Assembly: GCA_036500225.1 (NCBI GenBank)
Contig: DASYCJ010000015.1
Coordinates: 1 to 6,563, forward strand
Length of the DNA stretch: 6,563 bases
Direction: 5' to 3'
DNA from: DASUBN01 sp036500225
GTDB taxonomy: Bacteria; Pseudomonadota; Gammaproteobacteria; Natronospirales; REEB76
In this document: positions 1 to 6,548 of the stretch, piece after piece
Position numbering within the stretch: the stretch's first letter is position 1
Layout of the letters: each line of letters opens with the position of its first letter
Notes under the pieces: generated by a model
Told to the model about the DNA's origin: nothing
Seen by the model: the letters and a program-made list of their open reading frames with translations, nothing else
Databases searched by the model: none
Made by a program: the position numbers and the translations under genes

Positions 1-65
<65 letters not shown>

Positions 66-114
66 ATAAATCAATGACTTAGGTAGCATAGCTACAGAAG
101 TTCTTGGATACAGG

Positions 115-135
115 ACCCCGGATAGGGGTTTTTTT
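115..135 (+). terminator. Intrinsic terminator after the initiator tRNA
   Basis: The stem ACCCC (115-119) pairs with GGGGT (125-129) around a 5-base loop, followed by an uninterrupted run of seven T (129-135). The 5' flank GGAC (113-116) could instead pair with GTCC (138-141) in a longer alternative form. The stem is short but almost all G-C. It would end most tRNA transcripts 50-70 bases past CCA, leaving some polymerase to read on into rimP. A smaller hairpin, GTAGC/GCTAC with loop ATA (83-95), sits between the tRNA and this terminator and may matter for 3' trimming. Confidence 0.75.
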
Positions 136-163
136 GTGTCCTTAGCGAAGACTCTCGTCAGAA

Positions 164-227
164 GGGTCTCGCGAGACCCCGGGCAAACCGGGGTTTGTCG
201 TCTTGGCGTTCCGCGGCTCCGCGGAGC
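164..227 (+). promoter_or_regulatory. Cluster of overlapping palindromes in the metY-rimP leader
   Basis: Several inverted repeats are packed into about 64 bases. GGGTCTCGCGAGACCC (164-179) is a perfect 16-base palindrome. CCCCGG (177-182) pairs with CCGGGG (188-193) around GCAAA. CAAACC (184-189) pairs with GGTTTG (192-197). TCCGCGG (210-216) pairs with CCGCGGA (219-225), overlapping the 12-base palindrome GCTCCGCGGAGC (216-227). The first and second hairpins share bases 177-179 and the second and third overlap almost completely, so they cannot all form in one RNA. Bases 148-152 (AAGAC) could close the group with 200-204 (GTCTT). In E. coli the metY-nusA leader is cut by RNase III and is the site of feedback control; a similar role here is inference from position and structure. 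Confidence 0.5.
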
Positions 228-235
228 GATTTTGG

Positions 236-258
236 AATGGGCCTTGGGCCCATTTTTT
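236..258 (+). terminator. Strong intrinsic terminator or attenuator just upstream of rimP
   Basis: AATGGGCC (236-243) pairs perfectly with GGCCCATT (247-254) around the 3-base loop TTG, and the 3' arm runs straight into TTTTTT (253-258) and then ATTT. This is a textbook Rho-independent terminator on the + strand only, since the opposite strand has no T run after the hairpin. It is the second terminator between metY and rimP and its T run ends about 28 bases before the rimP ATG. I see no convincing promoter between it and rimP, so rimP-to-truB expression probably depends on readthrough, making it a natural control point. NusA, encoded two genes downstream, is known to stimulate termination at such hairpins and to autoregulate its operon in E. 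coli and B. subtilis. That NusA acts here is inference. Confidence 0.83.
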
Positions 259-286
259 ATTTGTATGGACTGTGTTGTGTGAGGAC

Positions 287-763
287 ATGCGCGAGACCTT
301 GCTCGGTTTACTGGAAGCGCCCATCGGCGCGCTGGGATACGAAGTGGTGGAACTGGAGTTCCATCCGCAGGGCCGCGGCGGGCTGCTCCGGGTCTTCATA
401 GACAAGGAAGGCGGCGTGACGGTGGACGATTGCGAGATCGTGAGCCGTCAGGTGAGCGCGGTACTGGACGTGGAGGACCCGATCCCGGGCGCCTACACGC
501 TGGAAGTGTCGTCGCCGGGCCTGGACCGGCCCTTGCGCAAGCTCGCGGACTTCGCGCGCTTCGCCGGCCAGCAGGCCAGGATCGAGTTGTCGTTGCCCAT
601 CGAGGGGCGGCGGCGCTTCGCCGGCCCCCTGAAGGGCTGCGAGGCGGATGAAGTGCTGATCGAAGTGGACGGTGTGCTCCACAAGTTGCCGCTCAGCGGC
701 ATCGTCAGGGCCCGTCTGGTGCCTGACCTGGAAAATGAACTGAAACATCGGAAGAAGAGATAG
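287..763 (+). CDS. rimP: Ribosome maturation factor RimP
   Basis: RimP binds the free 30S subunit and helps its late assembly in the cytoplasm. The 158-residue product is close to the 150 of E. coli. It shows the family signature VDDC (46-49) followed by VSAVLDVEDPI and VSSPGLDRPL (74-83). The N-terminal alpha/beta domain covers about 1-83 and the C-terminal SH3-like barrel about 84-146, with a basic tail ending KHRKKR. I chose ATG 287 because homology to RimP begins almost at once (APIGALGYE at 11-19) and GAGGA (281-285) precedes it. That Shine-Dalgarno is only 1 base from ATG, so in-frame GTG 272 or TTG 275 are possible alternatives. The reading frame stays open back to 203, but that extension would be translated through the upstream terminator and has no RimP similarity. 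The gene ends 4 bases before nusA and is very likely cotranscribed with it. Confidence 0.95.
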   Translation: MRETLLGLLEAPIGALGYEVVELEFHPQGRGGLLRVFIDKEGGVTVDDCEIVSRQVSAVLDVEDPIPGAYTLEVSSPGLDRPLRKLADFARFAGQQARIELSLPIEGRRRFAGPLKGCEADEVLIEVDGVLHKLPLSGIVRARLVPDLENELKHRKKR

Positions 764-767
764 AGCC

Positions 768-2264
768 ATGAACAAAGAGATATTGCTGGTCGTCGATGCT
801 GTCTCCAACGAGAAGGGCGTGGACAAGAGCGTGATCTTCGAGGCGCTGGAAGCGGCGCTCGCGTCCGCCACGCGCAAGAAGCACGGTGGCGACATCGACG
901 CACGCGTTGCCATCGACCGCCAGACGGGCGAGTACGAGACCTTCCGCCGCTGGGTGGTGCAGCCTGACGACATGCTGCTGGAGTCCCCGGACCGCGAGAT
1001 TCGTCTCATGGACGCCGTGGACGTGCGCGCCGACATCCAGGTGGGCGAGTTCGTCGAGGAGCCAATGGCCTCGGTGCCTTTCGGCCGCATCGGCGCCCAG
1101 ACCGCCAAGCAGGTCATCGTGCAGAAGGTGCGCGAAGCCGAGCGTGCGCAGGTGGTGGAGGCTTACCAGGGCCGCATCGGCGAACTGGTGACCGGCCTCG
1201 TGAAGCGCGTGGAGCGCGGCAACATCTACATCGACCTCGGCAACAATGCCGAGGCCTTCATCCCCCGCGAGGACATGATCCCGCGTGAGGCGGTGCGCAC
1301 CGGTGACCGCATCCGCGGCTTCCTCAAGGAAGTGCGCGTGGAAGCCCGTGGTCCGCAGCTGTTCGTGACCCGCACCGCGCCGCAGTTCCTCATCGAACTG
1401 TTCAAGCTGGAAGTGCCGGAAGTGGGGCAGGGCCTGATCGAGATCAAGGGCGCGGCCCGCGATCCGGGTTCCCGGGCCAAGGTGGCGGTCATGAGCCATG
1501 ACTCGCGCATCGACCCGGTCGGCGCCTGCGTCGGCATGCGCGGTTCGCGCGTGCAGGCCGTATCCAACGAGCTCTCCGGCGAGCGCGTGGACATCGTGCC
1601 CTTCGACGAGAACCCGGCCCAGTTCGTCATCAATGCCATGTCCCCAGCCGAGGTGATCTCCATCACCATGGACGAGGAATCCAAGAGCATGGACATCGCG
1701 GTCGCCGAAGACAACCTGTCCAAGGCCATCGGCCGCGGCGGCCAGAACGTGCGTCTCGCGAGCCAGCTCTCCGGCTGGGAACTCAACGTCATGAGCGAGG
1801 CCCAGGCCACGCAGAAGACTGAGGCCGAGGCCCAGACCCTGCAGAAGCTGTTCATGGAACAGCTGGACGTGGACGCCGACGTGGCCGCGATCCTGGTGCA
1901 GGAAGGCTTCTCCAGTATCGAGGAGATCGCCTACGTGCCCACCGCGGAACTGCTCAACATCGAGGAGTTCGACGAGGCTACGGTGGAAGAGCTGCGCGGC
2001 CGTGCCCGCGACGTGCTCCTGACCCAGGCCATCGCCAGCGAGGAGCAGGTGGGTGACGCCGAACCCGCCGACGATCTGCTCAACATGGACGGCATGGATC
2101 GTGGCCTGGCTTTCAAGCTGGCCGCCGCGGGCATCCGCACCATGGAAGAGCTGGCCGAGCAGGCTGTTGAGGACATCAAGGACATCGAGGGTCTGGACGA
2201 GACCCGCGCCGCGGCGCTGATCATGACCGCCCGCGCCCCCTGGTTTGCCGCTGAGCAGGCCTGA
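768..2264 (+). CDS. nusA: Transcription termination/antitermination factor NusA
   Basis: NusA binds RNA polymerase and nascent RNA, promotes pausing and hairpin-dependent termination, and takes part in antitermination on rRNA operons. At 498 residues it is full length (E. coli 495). The N-terminal polymerase-binding domain is about 1-130 and starts MNKEILLVVDAVSNEKG. The S1 domain is about 135-200. KH1 has GMRG at 256-259 and KH2 has IGRGG at 321-325, both typical RNA-binding loops. Two C-terminal acidic repeats follow, AR1 about 365-422 and AR2 about 437-490; these are usual in Gammaproteobacteria, where they contact the polymerase alpha subunit or mask the RNA-binding domains. ATG 768 matches the family start; the upstream purine-rich stretch AAGAAGAGA is a modest ribosome binding site, and rimP-nusA translational coupling is plausible at a 4-base gap. 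It is a candidate autoregulator of this operon via the leader terminators. Confidence 0.98.
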   Translation: MNKEILLVVDAVSNEKGVDKSVIFEALEAALASATRKKHGGDIDARVAIDRQTGEYETFRRWVVQPDDMLLESPDREIRLMDAVDVRADIQVGEFVEEPMASVPFGRIGAQTAKQVIVQKVREAERAQVVEAYQGRIGELVTGLVKRVERGNIYIDLGNNAEAFIPREDMIPREAVRTGDRIRGFLKEVRVEARGPQLFVTRTAPQFLIELFKLEVPEVGQGLIEIKGAARDPGSRAKVAVMSHDSRIDPVGACVGMRGSRVQAVSNELSGERVDIVPFDENPAQFVINAMSPAEVISITMDEESKSMDIAVAEDNLSKAIGRGGQNVRLASQLSGWELNVMSEAQATQKTEAEAQTLQKLFMEQLDVDADVAAILVQEGFSSIEEIAYVPTAELLNIEEFDEATVEELRGRARDVLLTQAIASEEQVGDAEPADDLLNMDGMDRGLAFKLAAAGIRTMEELAEQAVEDIKDIEGLDETRAAALIMTARAPWFAAEQA

Positions 2265-2283
2265 GCAGAGCAGTAAAGAACTT

Positions 2284-2289
2284 TAGGAG
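2284..2289 (+). promoter_or_regulatory. Ribosome binding site of infB
   Basis: TAGGAG lies 8 bases before ATG 2298, the best-spaced Shine-Dalgarno inside the operon. It supports ATG 2298 as the start of IF2 in the 33-base gap after nusA. No terminator or promoter is visible in that gap. Confidence 0.8.
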
Positions 2290-2297
2290 CTCAGTTA

Positions 2298-4853
2298 ATG
2301 GCACAAGTCACCGTAAGGCAATTGGCTGAAGTCGTCGGTACCCCCGTCGACCGGCTGCTCACGCAGCTCGCCGAGGCCGGCATCGAGGTCGGCGACCCGG
2401 ATGCCGCCATCAGTGATGACCAGAAGATGCAGCTCTTGAGCCATCTGCGCCAGAGCCATGGCGAGAATTCGTCCAACGAGCCGCGCAAGATCACTCTCAA
2501 ACGCCGCAGTGTCTCCGAGATCAAGATGACCGGCTCCCAGGGCCGCGCCAAGACCGTGAGCGTGGAAGTGCGCAAGCAGCGTACCTACGTGAAACGCAGC
2601 GCAGTGATGGAAGAGGAAGCCAAGCGCCGCGCCGAAGAGGATGCGATCCGCCAGGCCGAATTGGAAGTGATCCGCGCCGCCGAGGCCAAAGTCGCCGCCG
2701 AGAAGAAGGCGGTGGACGACGCCAAGAAGCAGGTCGAGGAACAGGACCGCAAGGCCAAGCAGGAAGAAGAAGCCAAGCGCAAGCAGGAGCAGGACAGCCA
2801 CGCCCGCGCCGACGCCGAGCGTCGCCGCGCCGAGGCCGATGCCCGCCGCGAGGCAGATGAAGAAGACCGCCGCATGCGCGCCGCTCTGCCTAAGGGCAAG
2901 CCTGGCACGCCGGCCCCTGCTACTACGCCAGCCCCCGGCATCACCCCGGATGCCCATACCCGTTACGGCCGTGCCGAGCTGCACGTGGCCGGCGGCATGT
3001 CTAACAAGCGCAAGAGCAAGAAGCCCGGCAAGGGCCGCGGCCACGTCAACGTGCAGATGGAGTCTAAGCATGCCTTCGAGAAGCCGGTGGCTCCGCAGGT
3101 GCGTGAAGTGGCCATCCCCGAGACCATCACCGTGGGTGAACTGGCTGCGCGCATGGCCGTGAAAGCCAACGAAGTCATCAAGGTCATGATGAACATGGGC
3201 GCCATGGCTACCATCAACCAGGTCATCGACCAGGACACCGCGACCCTGGTGGTGCACGAGATGGGCCATACGCCGAAGCTGCAGAAAGAGAGCGACCTGG
3301 AAGACCAGGTGCTGCAGACCAAGCCGGCCGAGACCGGCACCGAGATCCTGCGCGCCCCGGTGGTCACTGTCATGGGCCACGTGGACCACGGCAAGACCTC
3401 GTTGCTCGACTACATTCGCAAGACCCGTGTCGCGGCCCGCGAAGCCGGCGGCATCACCCAGCACATCGGTGCCTACCATGTGCAGACGGACAAGGGTGCC
3501 ATCACTTTCCTGGATACCCCCGGCCATGCGGCCTTCACCGCCATGCGTGCCCGCGGTGCCAAGGTGACGGACATCGTGGTGCTGGTGGTGGCGGCGGACG
3601 ACGGCGTCATGCCCCAGACCATCGAGGCCATCAACCATGCGCGCGCTGCCGAGGTGCCGATCGTGGTGGCGCTCACCAAGAGCGACAAGCCGGAGGCGGA
3701 TTTCGACAAGGTGCGCAGCGAGCTGTCGCAGCATCAGATCATCGCGGAAGAGTGGGGCGGCGAGAACATCTTCGTGCAGGTATCGGCCAAGACTGGCGCT
3801 GGCGTAGACAAGCTGCTCGACTCCATCATCGTGCAGGCCGAGATCATGGAGCTGAAGGCCCAGGCCGACGGCCCTGCGACCGGTTTCGTGCTCGAGTCCA
3901 GCCTGGAGAAGGGCCGCGGCGTGGTGGCCACCGTGCTGGTGCAGAAGGGCAAGCTCAAGCTGGGCGACATTCTGCTGGCGGGCCATGAGTTCGGCCGCGT
4001 GCGCGCCATGTTCGACGAGGCTGGCGAGCGTGTGGAAGAAGCGGGTCCCTCCATCCCGGTGCTGGTACTGGGCCTCTCCGGCACGCCGAATGCGGGTGAT
4101 GAGGCATTGGTGGTGGCCGACGAGCGCAAGGCGCGCGAAGTCGCGCTGTACCGCCAGGGCAAGTTCCGTGACGTGAAGCTCGCGCGTGCCCAGAGCGCCA
4201 AGCTCGACGACGTGTTCCAGCAGCTGCAATCGGACGAGACCCAGGGCATCAACCTGATCATCAAGTCAGACGTGCAGGGCAGCGCCGAAGCGCTGCGCGA
4301 CGCCATGACCCAGCTCTCGAGCGACGAGGTCAAGGTCAAGGTCATCGCCAGCAGTGTGGGCGGCATCACCGAGTCCGACGTGAACCTGGCCGTGGCCTCC
4401 AAGGCCGTGATCATCGGCTTCAATGTGCGTGCCGATGCCGGCGCGCGCCGCCTGGTGAGCGAGACCGGCATCGACCTGCGCTACTACAGCGTGATCTACG
4501 AAGCCATCGACGACGTGAAGAAGGCCGCCAGCGGCATGCTCAAGCCCGAGATGCGCGAGCAGATCGTGGGCCTGGCCGAGGTGCGCGACGTGTTCCGCTC
4601 CTCCAAGATCGGCGCCATCGCCGGCTGCCTGGTGGTGGAAGGCTACGTCAAACGCAACAACCCGATCCGGGTGCTGCGCAACGACGTGGTGATCTACCAG
4701 GGCGCGCTGGAATCGCTGCGCCGCTTCAAGGACGACGTCAACGAAGTCCGTGCCGGCACCGAGTGCGGCATCGGCGTGAAGGATTACAACGACGTGCAGC
4801 CTGGCGACAAGATCGAGTGCTTCGAACGCGTGCAAGTGGCGCGGACGCTGTAA
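2298..4853 (+). CDS. infB: Translation initiation factor IF2
   Basis: IF2 is the GTPase that places fMet-tRNA on the 30S subunit and drives 50S joining. The 851 residues compare with 890 in E. coli. In order: an IF2_N fold (1-50), a basic linker, a long charged Ala/Glu/Lys/Arg helix (about 104-197), a Pro/Ala hinge, a second IF2_N-like domain (about 272-322), the G domain (about 352-520), domain II (about 525-615), C1 and C2. G-domain motifs are G1 GHVDHGKT (360-367), switch I GGITQHIGAY, and G3 DTPGH (406-410, with the catalytic His410). G4 reads TKSD (460-463) instead of the NKxD usual in IF2, and G5 is SAKTG (496-500). The C2 domain, which binds fMet-tRNA, is well conserved (NNPIRVLRNDVVIYQG, ECGIGVKDYNDV). 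The start is fixed by TAGGAG 8 bases upstream. No ylxR-like gene lies between nusA and infB, as is normal in Gammaproteobacteria. Confidence 0.98.
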   Translation: MAQVTVRQLAEVVGTPVDRLLTQLAEAGIEVGDPDAAISDDQKMQLLSHLRQSHGENSSNEPRKITLKRRSVSEIKMTGSQGRAKTVSVEVRKQRTYVKRSAVMEEEAKRRAEEDAIRQAELEVIRAAEAKVAAEKKAVDDAKKQVEEQDRKAKQEEEAKRKQEQDSHARADAERRRAEADARREADEEDRRMRAALPKGKPGTPAPATTPAPGITPDAHTRYGRAELHVAGGMSNKRKSKKPGKGRGHVNVQMESKHAFEKPVAPQVREVAIPETITVGELAARMAVKANEVIKVMMNMGAMATINQVIDQDTATLVVHEMGHTPKLQKESDLEDQVLQTKPAETGTEILRAPVVTVMGHVDHGKTSLLDYIRKTRVAAREAGGITQHIGAYHVQTDKGAITFLDTPGHAAFTAMRARGAKVTDIVVLVVAADDGVMPQTIEAINHARAAEVPIVVALTKSDKPEADFDKVRSELSQHQIIAEEWGGENIFVQVSAKTGAGVDKLLDSIIVQAEIMELKAQADGPATGFVLESSLEKGRGVVATVLVQKGKLKLGDILLAGHEFGRVRAMFDEAGERVEEAGPSIPVLVLGLSGTPNAGDEALVVADERKAREVALYRQGKFRDVKLARAQSAKLDDVFQQLQSDETQGINLIIKSDVQGSAEALRDAMTQLSSDEVKVKVIASSVGGITESDVNLAVASKAVIIGFNVRADAGARRLVSETGIDLRYYSVIYEAIDDVKKAASGMLKPEMREQIVGLAEVRDVFRSSKIGAIAGCLVVEGYVKRNNPIRVLRNDVVIYQGALESLRRFKDDVNEVRAGTECGIGVKDYNDVQPGDKIECFERVQVARTL

Positions 4854-4862
4854 GAGAGGAAC

Positions 4863-5234
4863 ATGGCCAAGGAGTTCCACCGGTCCACTCGCGTCGGCGA
4901 GCAGATGCAGCGCGAGCTGGCCAGCATGATCGGCCAGGTGCTGGAGGATCCGCGCGTGGGGCTGCTCACGGTCACGGAAGTCCGGCTCAACAAGGACCTG
5001 TCCCACGCTAAGGTGTTCGTCTCATCCATCGGCGGCGACCTGACACCGGATGAGCTGGTGGCCGCGCTGCAGCATGCGGCGGGTTTCATACGCCACGGCA
5101 TCGGCCAGGCCATGAAGCTGCGCATCATCCCTGAGTTGCGTTTCATCTACGACGATACCCAGGAGCGCGCCGCGCGCCTGGAAGATCTTATCGCCCGCGC
5201 CAACTCCACGGACGGCGGGAAACAGGACTCGTGA
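4863..5234 (+). CDS. rbfA: 30S ribosome-binding factor RbfA
   Basis: RbfA is a small cold-shock-related assembly factor that binds the 30S neck near the 5' end of 16S rRNA and is needed for its maturation, together with RimP and other factors. The 123-residue protein (E. coli 133) is a single KH-like domain. It begins with the family pattern EFHRSTRVGEQMQRELA, has the turn LQHAAGFIR (69-77) typical of the interrupted helix, and the strand signature LRIIPELRFIYDD (86-98). The C-terminal tail is short, which is common variation. ATG 4863 has AGAGAGGA ending 2 bases upstream, a close but usable Shine-Dalgarno. The gene starts 9 bases after infB and overlaps truB by 4 bases, so it is part of the same transcript. 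Confidence 0.96.
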   Translation: MAKEFHRSTRVGEQMQRELASMIGQVLEDPRVGLLTVTEVRLNKDLSHAKVFVSSIGGDLTPDELVAALQHAAGFIRHGIGQAMKLRIIPELRFIYDDTQERAARLEDLIARANSTDGGKQDS

Positions 5235-6187
5235 ACCAGGGCCAGCGCGTGCGCACACCGCGCCGCGAAGTCCACGGCGTGCTGCTCCTGGACAAGCCTA
5301 TCGGCTTCACTTCCAACGACGCTCTGCAGAAGGCCAAGGGCATCTTCGCCGCCGCCAAGGCCGGCCACACCGGCAGCCTGGATCCCCTGGCCACCGGCAT
5401 GCTCCCCATCTGTTTCGGCGAGGCCACCAAGGTGTCAGGCTTCCTGCTGGATGCGGACAAGCGTTATGCCGTCACCGCCAAGCTGGGTGAACGCACCGCC
5501 ACCGCGGATGCGGAAGGTGAGGTGGTGGAATCCAAGCCCGTGCCGGTACTTTCAGCCAGCGTCATCGAACAAACCCTGGCGACCCTGCGCGGCGACATCC
5601 TACAGGTGCCACCTATGTATTCGGCGCTGCGCCACCAGGGCCAGCGGCTCTATGACTTGGCCCGGGAAGGCATCGAGGTGGAGCGGCCTGCGCGCCCCGT
5701 GACCATCCACGAGATGGTGCTCACCGCCTGGACCCCCGACTCCCTGAGCCTCGAGGTGCATTGTTCCAAGGGCACCTATATCCGCACCCTGATGGAAGAC
5801 ATCGCCCAGGCCATGGGCACCCTGGCCCATGTGACGGTACTGAGGCGTCTCTCGGTGGGACCCTTCGCGATCGACTCGACGCTATACACCCTCGCGGATC
5901 TGGAAGGGCGTAAGGCAGAAGGGCCCGGCGTCTTGGAGACGTTGCTGCTGCCAGTGGATTACGCGGTGTTGGACTGGCCCAAGGCAGACCTCACTGCCGA
6001 CGGCGCCTGGTACTTCTCCCGGGGGCAGGCGGTGTTCATGCCTGGCGGACCCACCTCAGGCCGGGTCCGGGTCTACGGTGAGGGCCGATTCCTGGGGGTA
6101 GGGGAGATGCTGGATGACGGTCGCCTCACGCCCAAACGGCTCATGAACCTGCCGCAGATTGCGGCTGCTGACGTGGTTCACCCCTGA
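5231..6187 (+). CDS. truB: tRNA pseudouridine(55) synthase TruB
   Basis: TruB isomerises U55 of the tRNA T-loop to pseudouridine and also acts as a tRNA folding chaperone. The 318 residues match the family (E. coli 314). Motif I GVLLLDKPIGFTSNDALQ (16-33) is followed by the catalytic motif GHTGSLDPLATG with Asp51, the nucleophile. KRYAV (78-82) carries the conserved Tyr79, and SKGTYIRTL (179-187) is the later active-site motif. The C-terminal part (about 250-310) resembles a PUA-like RNA-binding domain (GRFLGVGEMLDDGRLTPKRL). The start codon is GTG, overlapping the rbfA stop as GTGA (5231-5234), with AGGA (5224-5227) only 3 bases upstream. Translation is probably coupled to rbfA. An in-frame GTG seven codons in is possible, but the N-terminal length of relatives fits 5231. 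Confidence 0.97.
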   Translation: MNQGQRVRTPRREVHGVLLLDKPIGFTSNDALQKAKGIFAAAKAGHTGSLDPLATGMLPICFGEATKVSGFLLDADKRYAVTAKLGERTATADAEGEVVESKPVPVLSASVIEQTLATLRGDILQVPPMYSALRHQGQRLYDLAREGIEVERPARPVTIHEMVLTAWTPDSLSLEVHCSKGTYIRTLMEDIAQAMGTLAHVTVLRRLSVGPFAIDSTLYTLADLEGRKAEGPGVLETLLLPVDYAVLDWPKADLTADGAWYFSRGQAVFMPGGPTSGRVRVYGEGRFLGVGEMLDDGRLTPKRLMNLPQIAAADVVHP

Positions 6188-6204
6188 TTTCATTGGTTTT
6201 TTGC

Positions 6205-6233
6205 TTGTCCGAGCAGGGTCCGGCGGCTACAAT
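6205..6233 (+). promoter_or_regulatory. Predicted sigma70 promoter of rpsO
   Basis: TTGTCC (6205-6210, 4 of 6 to the -35 consensus) and TACAAT (6228-6233, 5 of 6 to the -10 consensus) are separated by exactly 17 bases. Transcription would begin near 6240, giving a leader of about 39 bases before the rpsO ATG. E. coli rpsO likewise has its own promoter between truB and rpsO, in addition to readthrough from the operon. A T-rich stretch at 6188-6203 precedes the -35 element and could act as an UP-like element, which is speculative. Confidence 0.7.
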
Positions 6234-6266
6234 AGGCGGCTGAATCCAAGGTTAAAACTAAAGTGT

Positions 6267-6270
6267 GGAG
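6267..6270 (+). promoter_or_regulatory. Ribosome binding site that sets the rpsO start
   Basis: GGAG ends 8 bases before ATG 6279. This spacing, and the S15 N-terminus that starts right there, rule out the longer open frame reaching back to 6159 inside truB. GGAG could pair weakly with CTCT (6274-6277), which would place the site in a small hairpin. Confidence 0.78.
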
Positions 6271-6278
6271 TCTCTCTA

Positions 6279-6548
6279 ATGGTTTTCACGGCTGAGAAGA
6301 AACTCGAAGTCATCGCCGCCTACCGCCGCGATCCGAAAGATACTGGTTCCCCCGAAGTCCAGGTGGCGCTGCTCAGCGCACGCATCGGCGGCCTCGAGGA
6401 CCATTTCGTCCAACACAAGCAAGATCATCATTCCCGTCGTGGGCTGCTCAAGATGGTGAACCAGCGCCGCAAGCTGCTGGATTACCTCAAGAAGTCCGAT
6501 CAGAAGCGCTACGAGACGCTCATCGAGCGCCTCGGCCTGCGCCGCTGA
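6279..6548 (+). CDS. rpsO: 30S ribosomal protein S15
   Basis: S15 binds 16S rRNA directly at the central-domain three-way junction, begins platform assembly and forms a bridge to 50S. The 89 residues equal the E. coli length. Known RNA-contact positions are present: DTG (21-23), Gln28, His42, the block HKQDHHSRRGL (46-56, with Asp49 and Ser52), and Tyr69 in KLLDYLK. The C-terminus LIERLGLRR is the family ending. The first 15 residues (MVFTAEKKLEVIAAY) differ from the enteric protein, which is common in S15. The gene lies 91 bases after truB behind its own predicted promoter. In E. coli S15 represses its own translation by binding its mRNA leader; whether the short leader here does so cannot be read directly. 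The window ends 15 bases after the stop, before any terminator or pnp could be seen. Confidence 0.98.
   Translation: MVFTAEKKLEVIAAYRRDPKDTGSPEVQVALLSARIGGLEDHFVQHKQDHHSRRGLLKMVNQRRKLLDYLKKSDQKRYETLIERLGLRR

Noticed and set aside
232..260. Promoter-like TTGGAA, 17 bases, TTTTAT ahead of rimP
   Set aside because: The elements are the flank and T tract of the terminator hairpin, each only 4 of 6 to consensus; T tracts commonly mimic -10 boxes. A start here cannot be excluded without mapping.
203..286. 28-codon N-terminal extension of RimP from ATG 203
   Set aside because: It would run through the palindrome cluster and the strong terminator and has no counterpart in RimP; ATG 287 fits the family.
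705..1499. Minus-strand open frame opposite nusA (and similar ones at 308-1117 and 1226-1855)
   Set aside because: Antisense to well-conserved RimP and NusA sequence, with low-complexity translations, no ribosome binding site and no family resemblance.
2265..2297. A missing gene (ylxR or a ribosomal L7Ae-like protein) between nusA and infB
   Set aside because: These genes occur here in Firmicutes and some other groups, but their absence is normal in Gammaproteobacteria.
2295..4229. A 644-codon open frame on the minus strand opposite infB
   Set aside because: It is a shadow of infB in GC-rich DNA. The translation is rich in His, Leu, Ala and Gly with no recognisable domain, and the + strand encodes an unmistakable IF2.
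6190..6203. T-rich stretch after truB as a terminator
   Set aside because: No G-C hairpin precedes the T run, so it is more likely part of the upstream region of the rpsO promoter.
6159..6278. 40-codon N-terminal extension of S15 from ATG 6159 inside truB
   Set aside because: S15 is 89 residues from ATG 6279, which has a well-spaced GGAG; the extension covers the promoter and leader.
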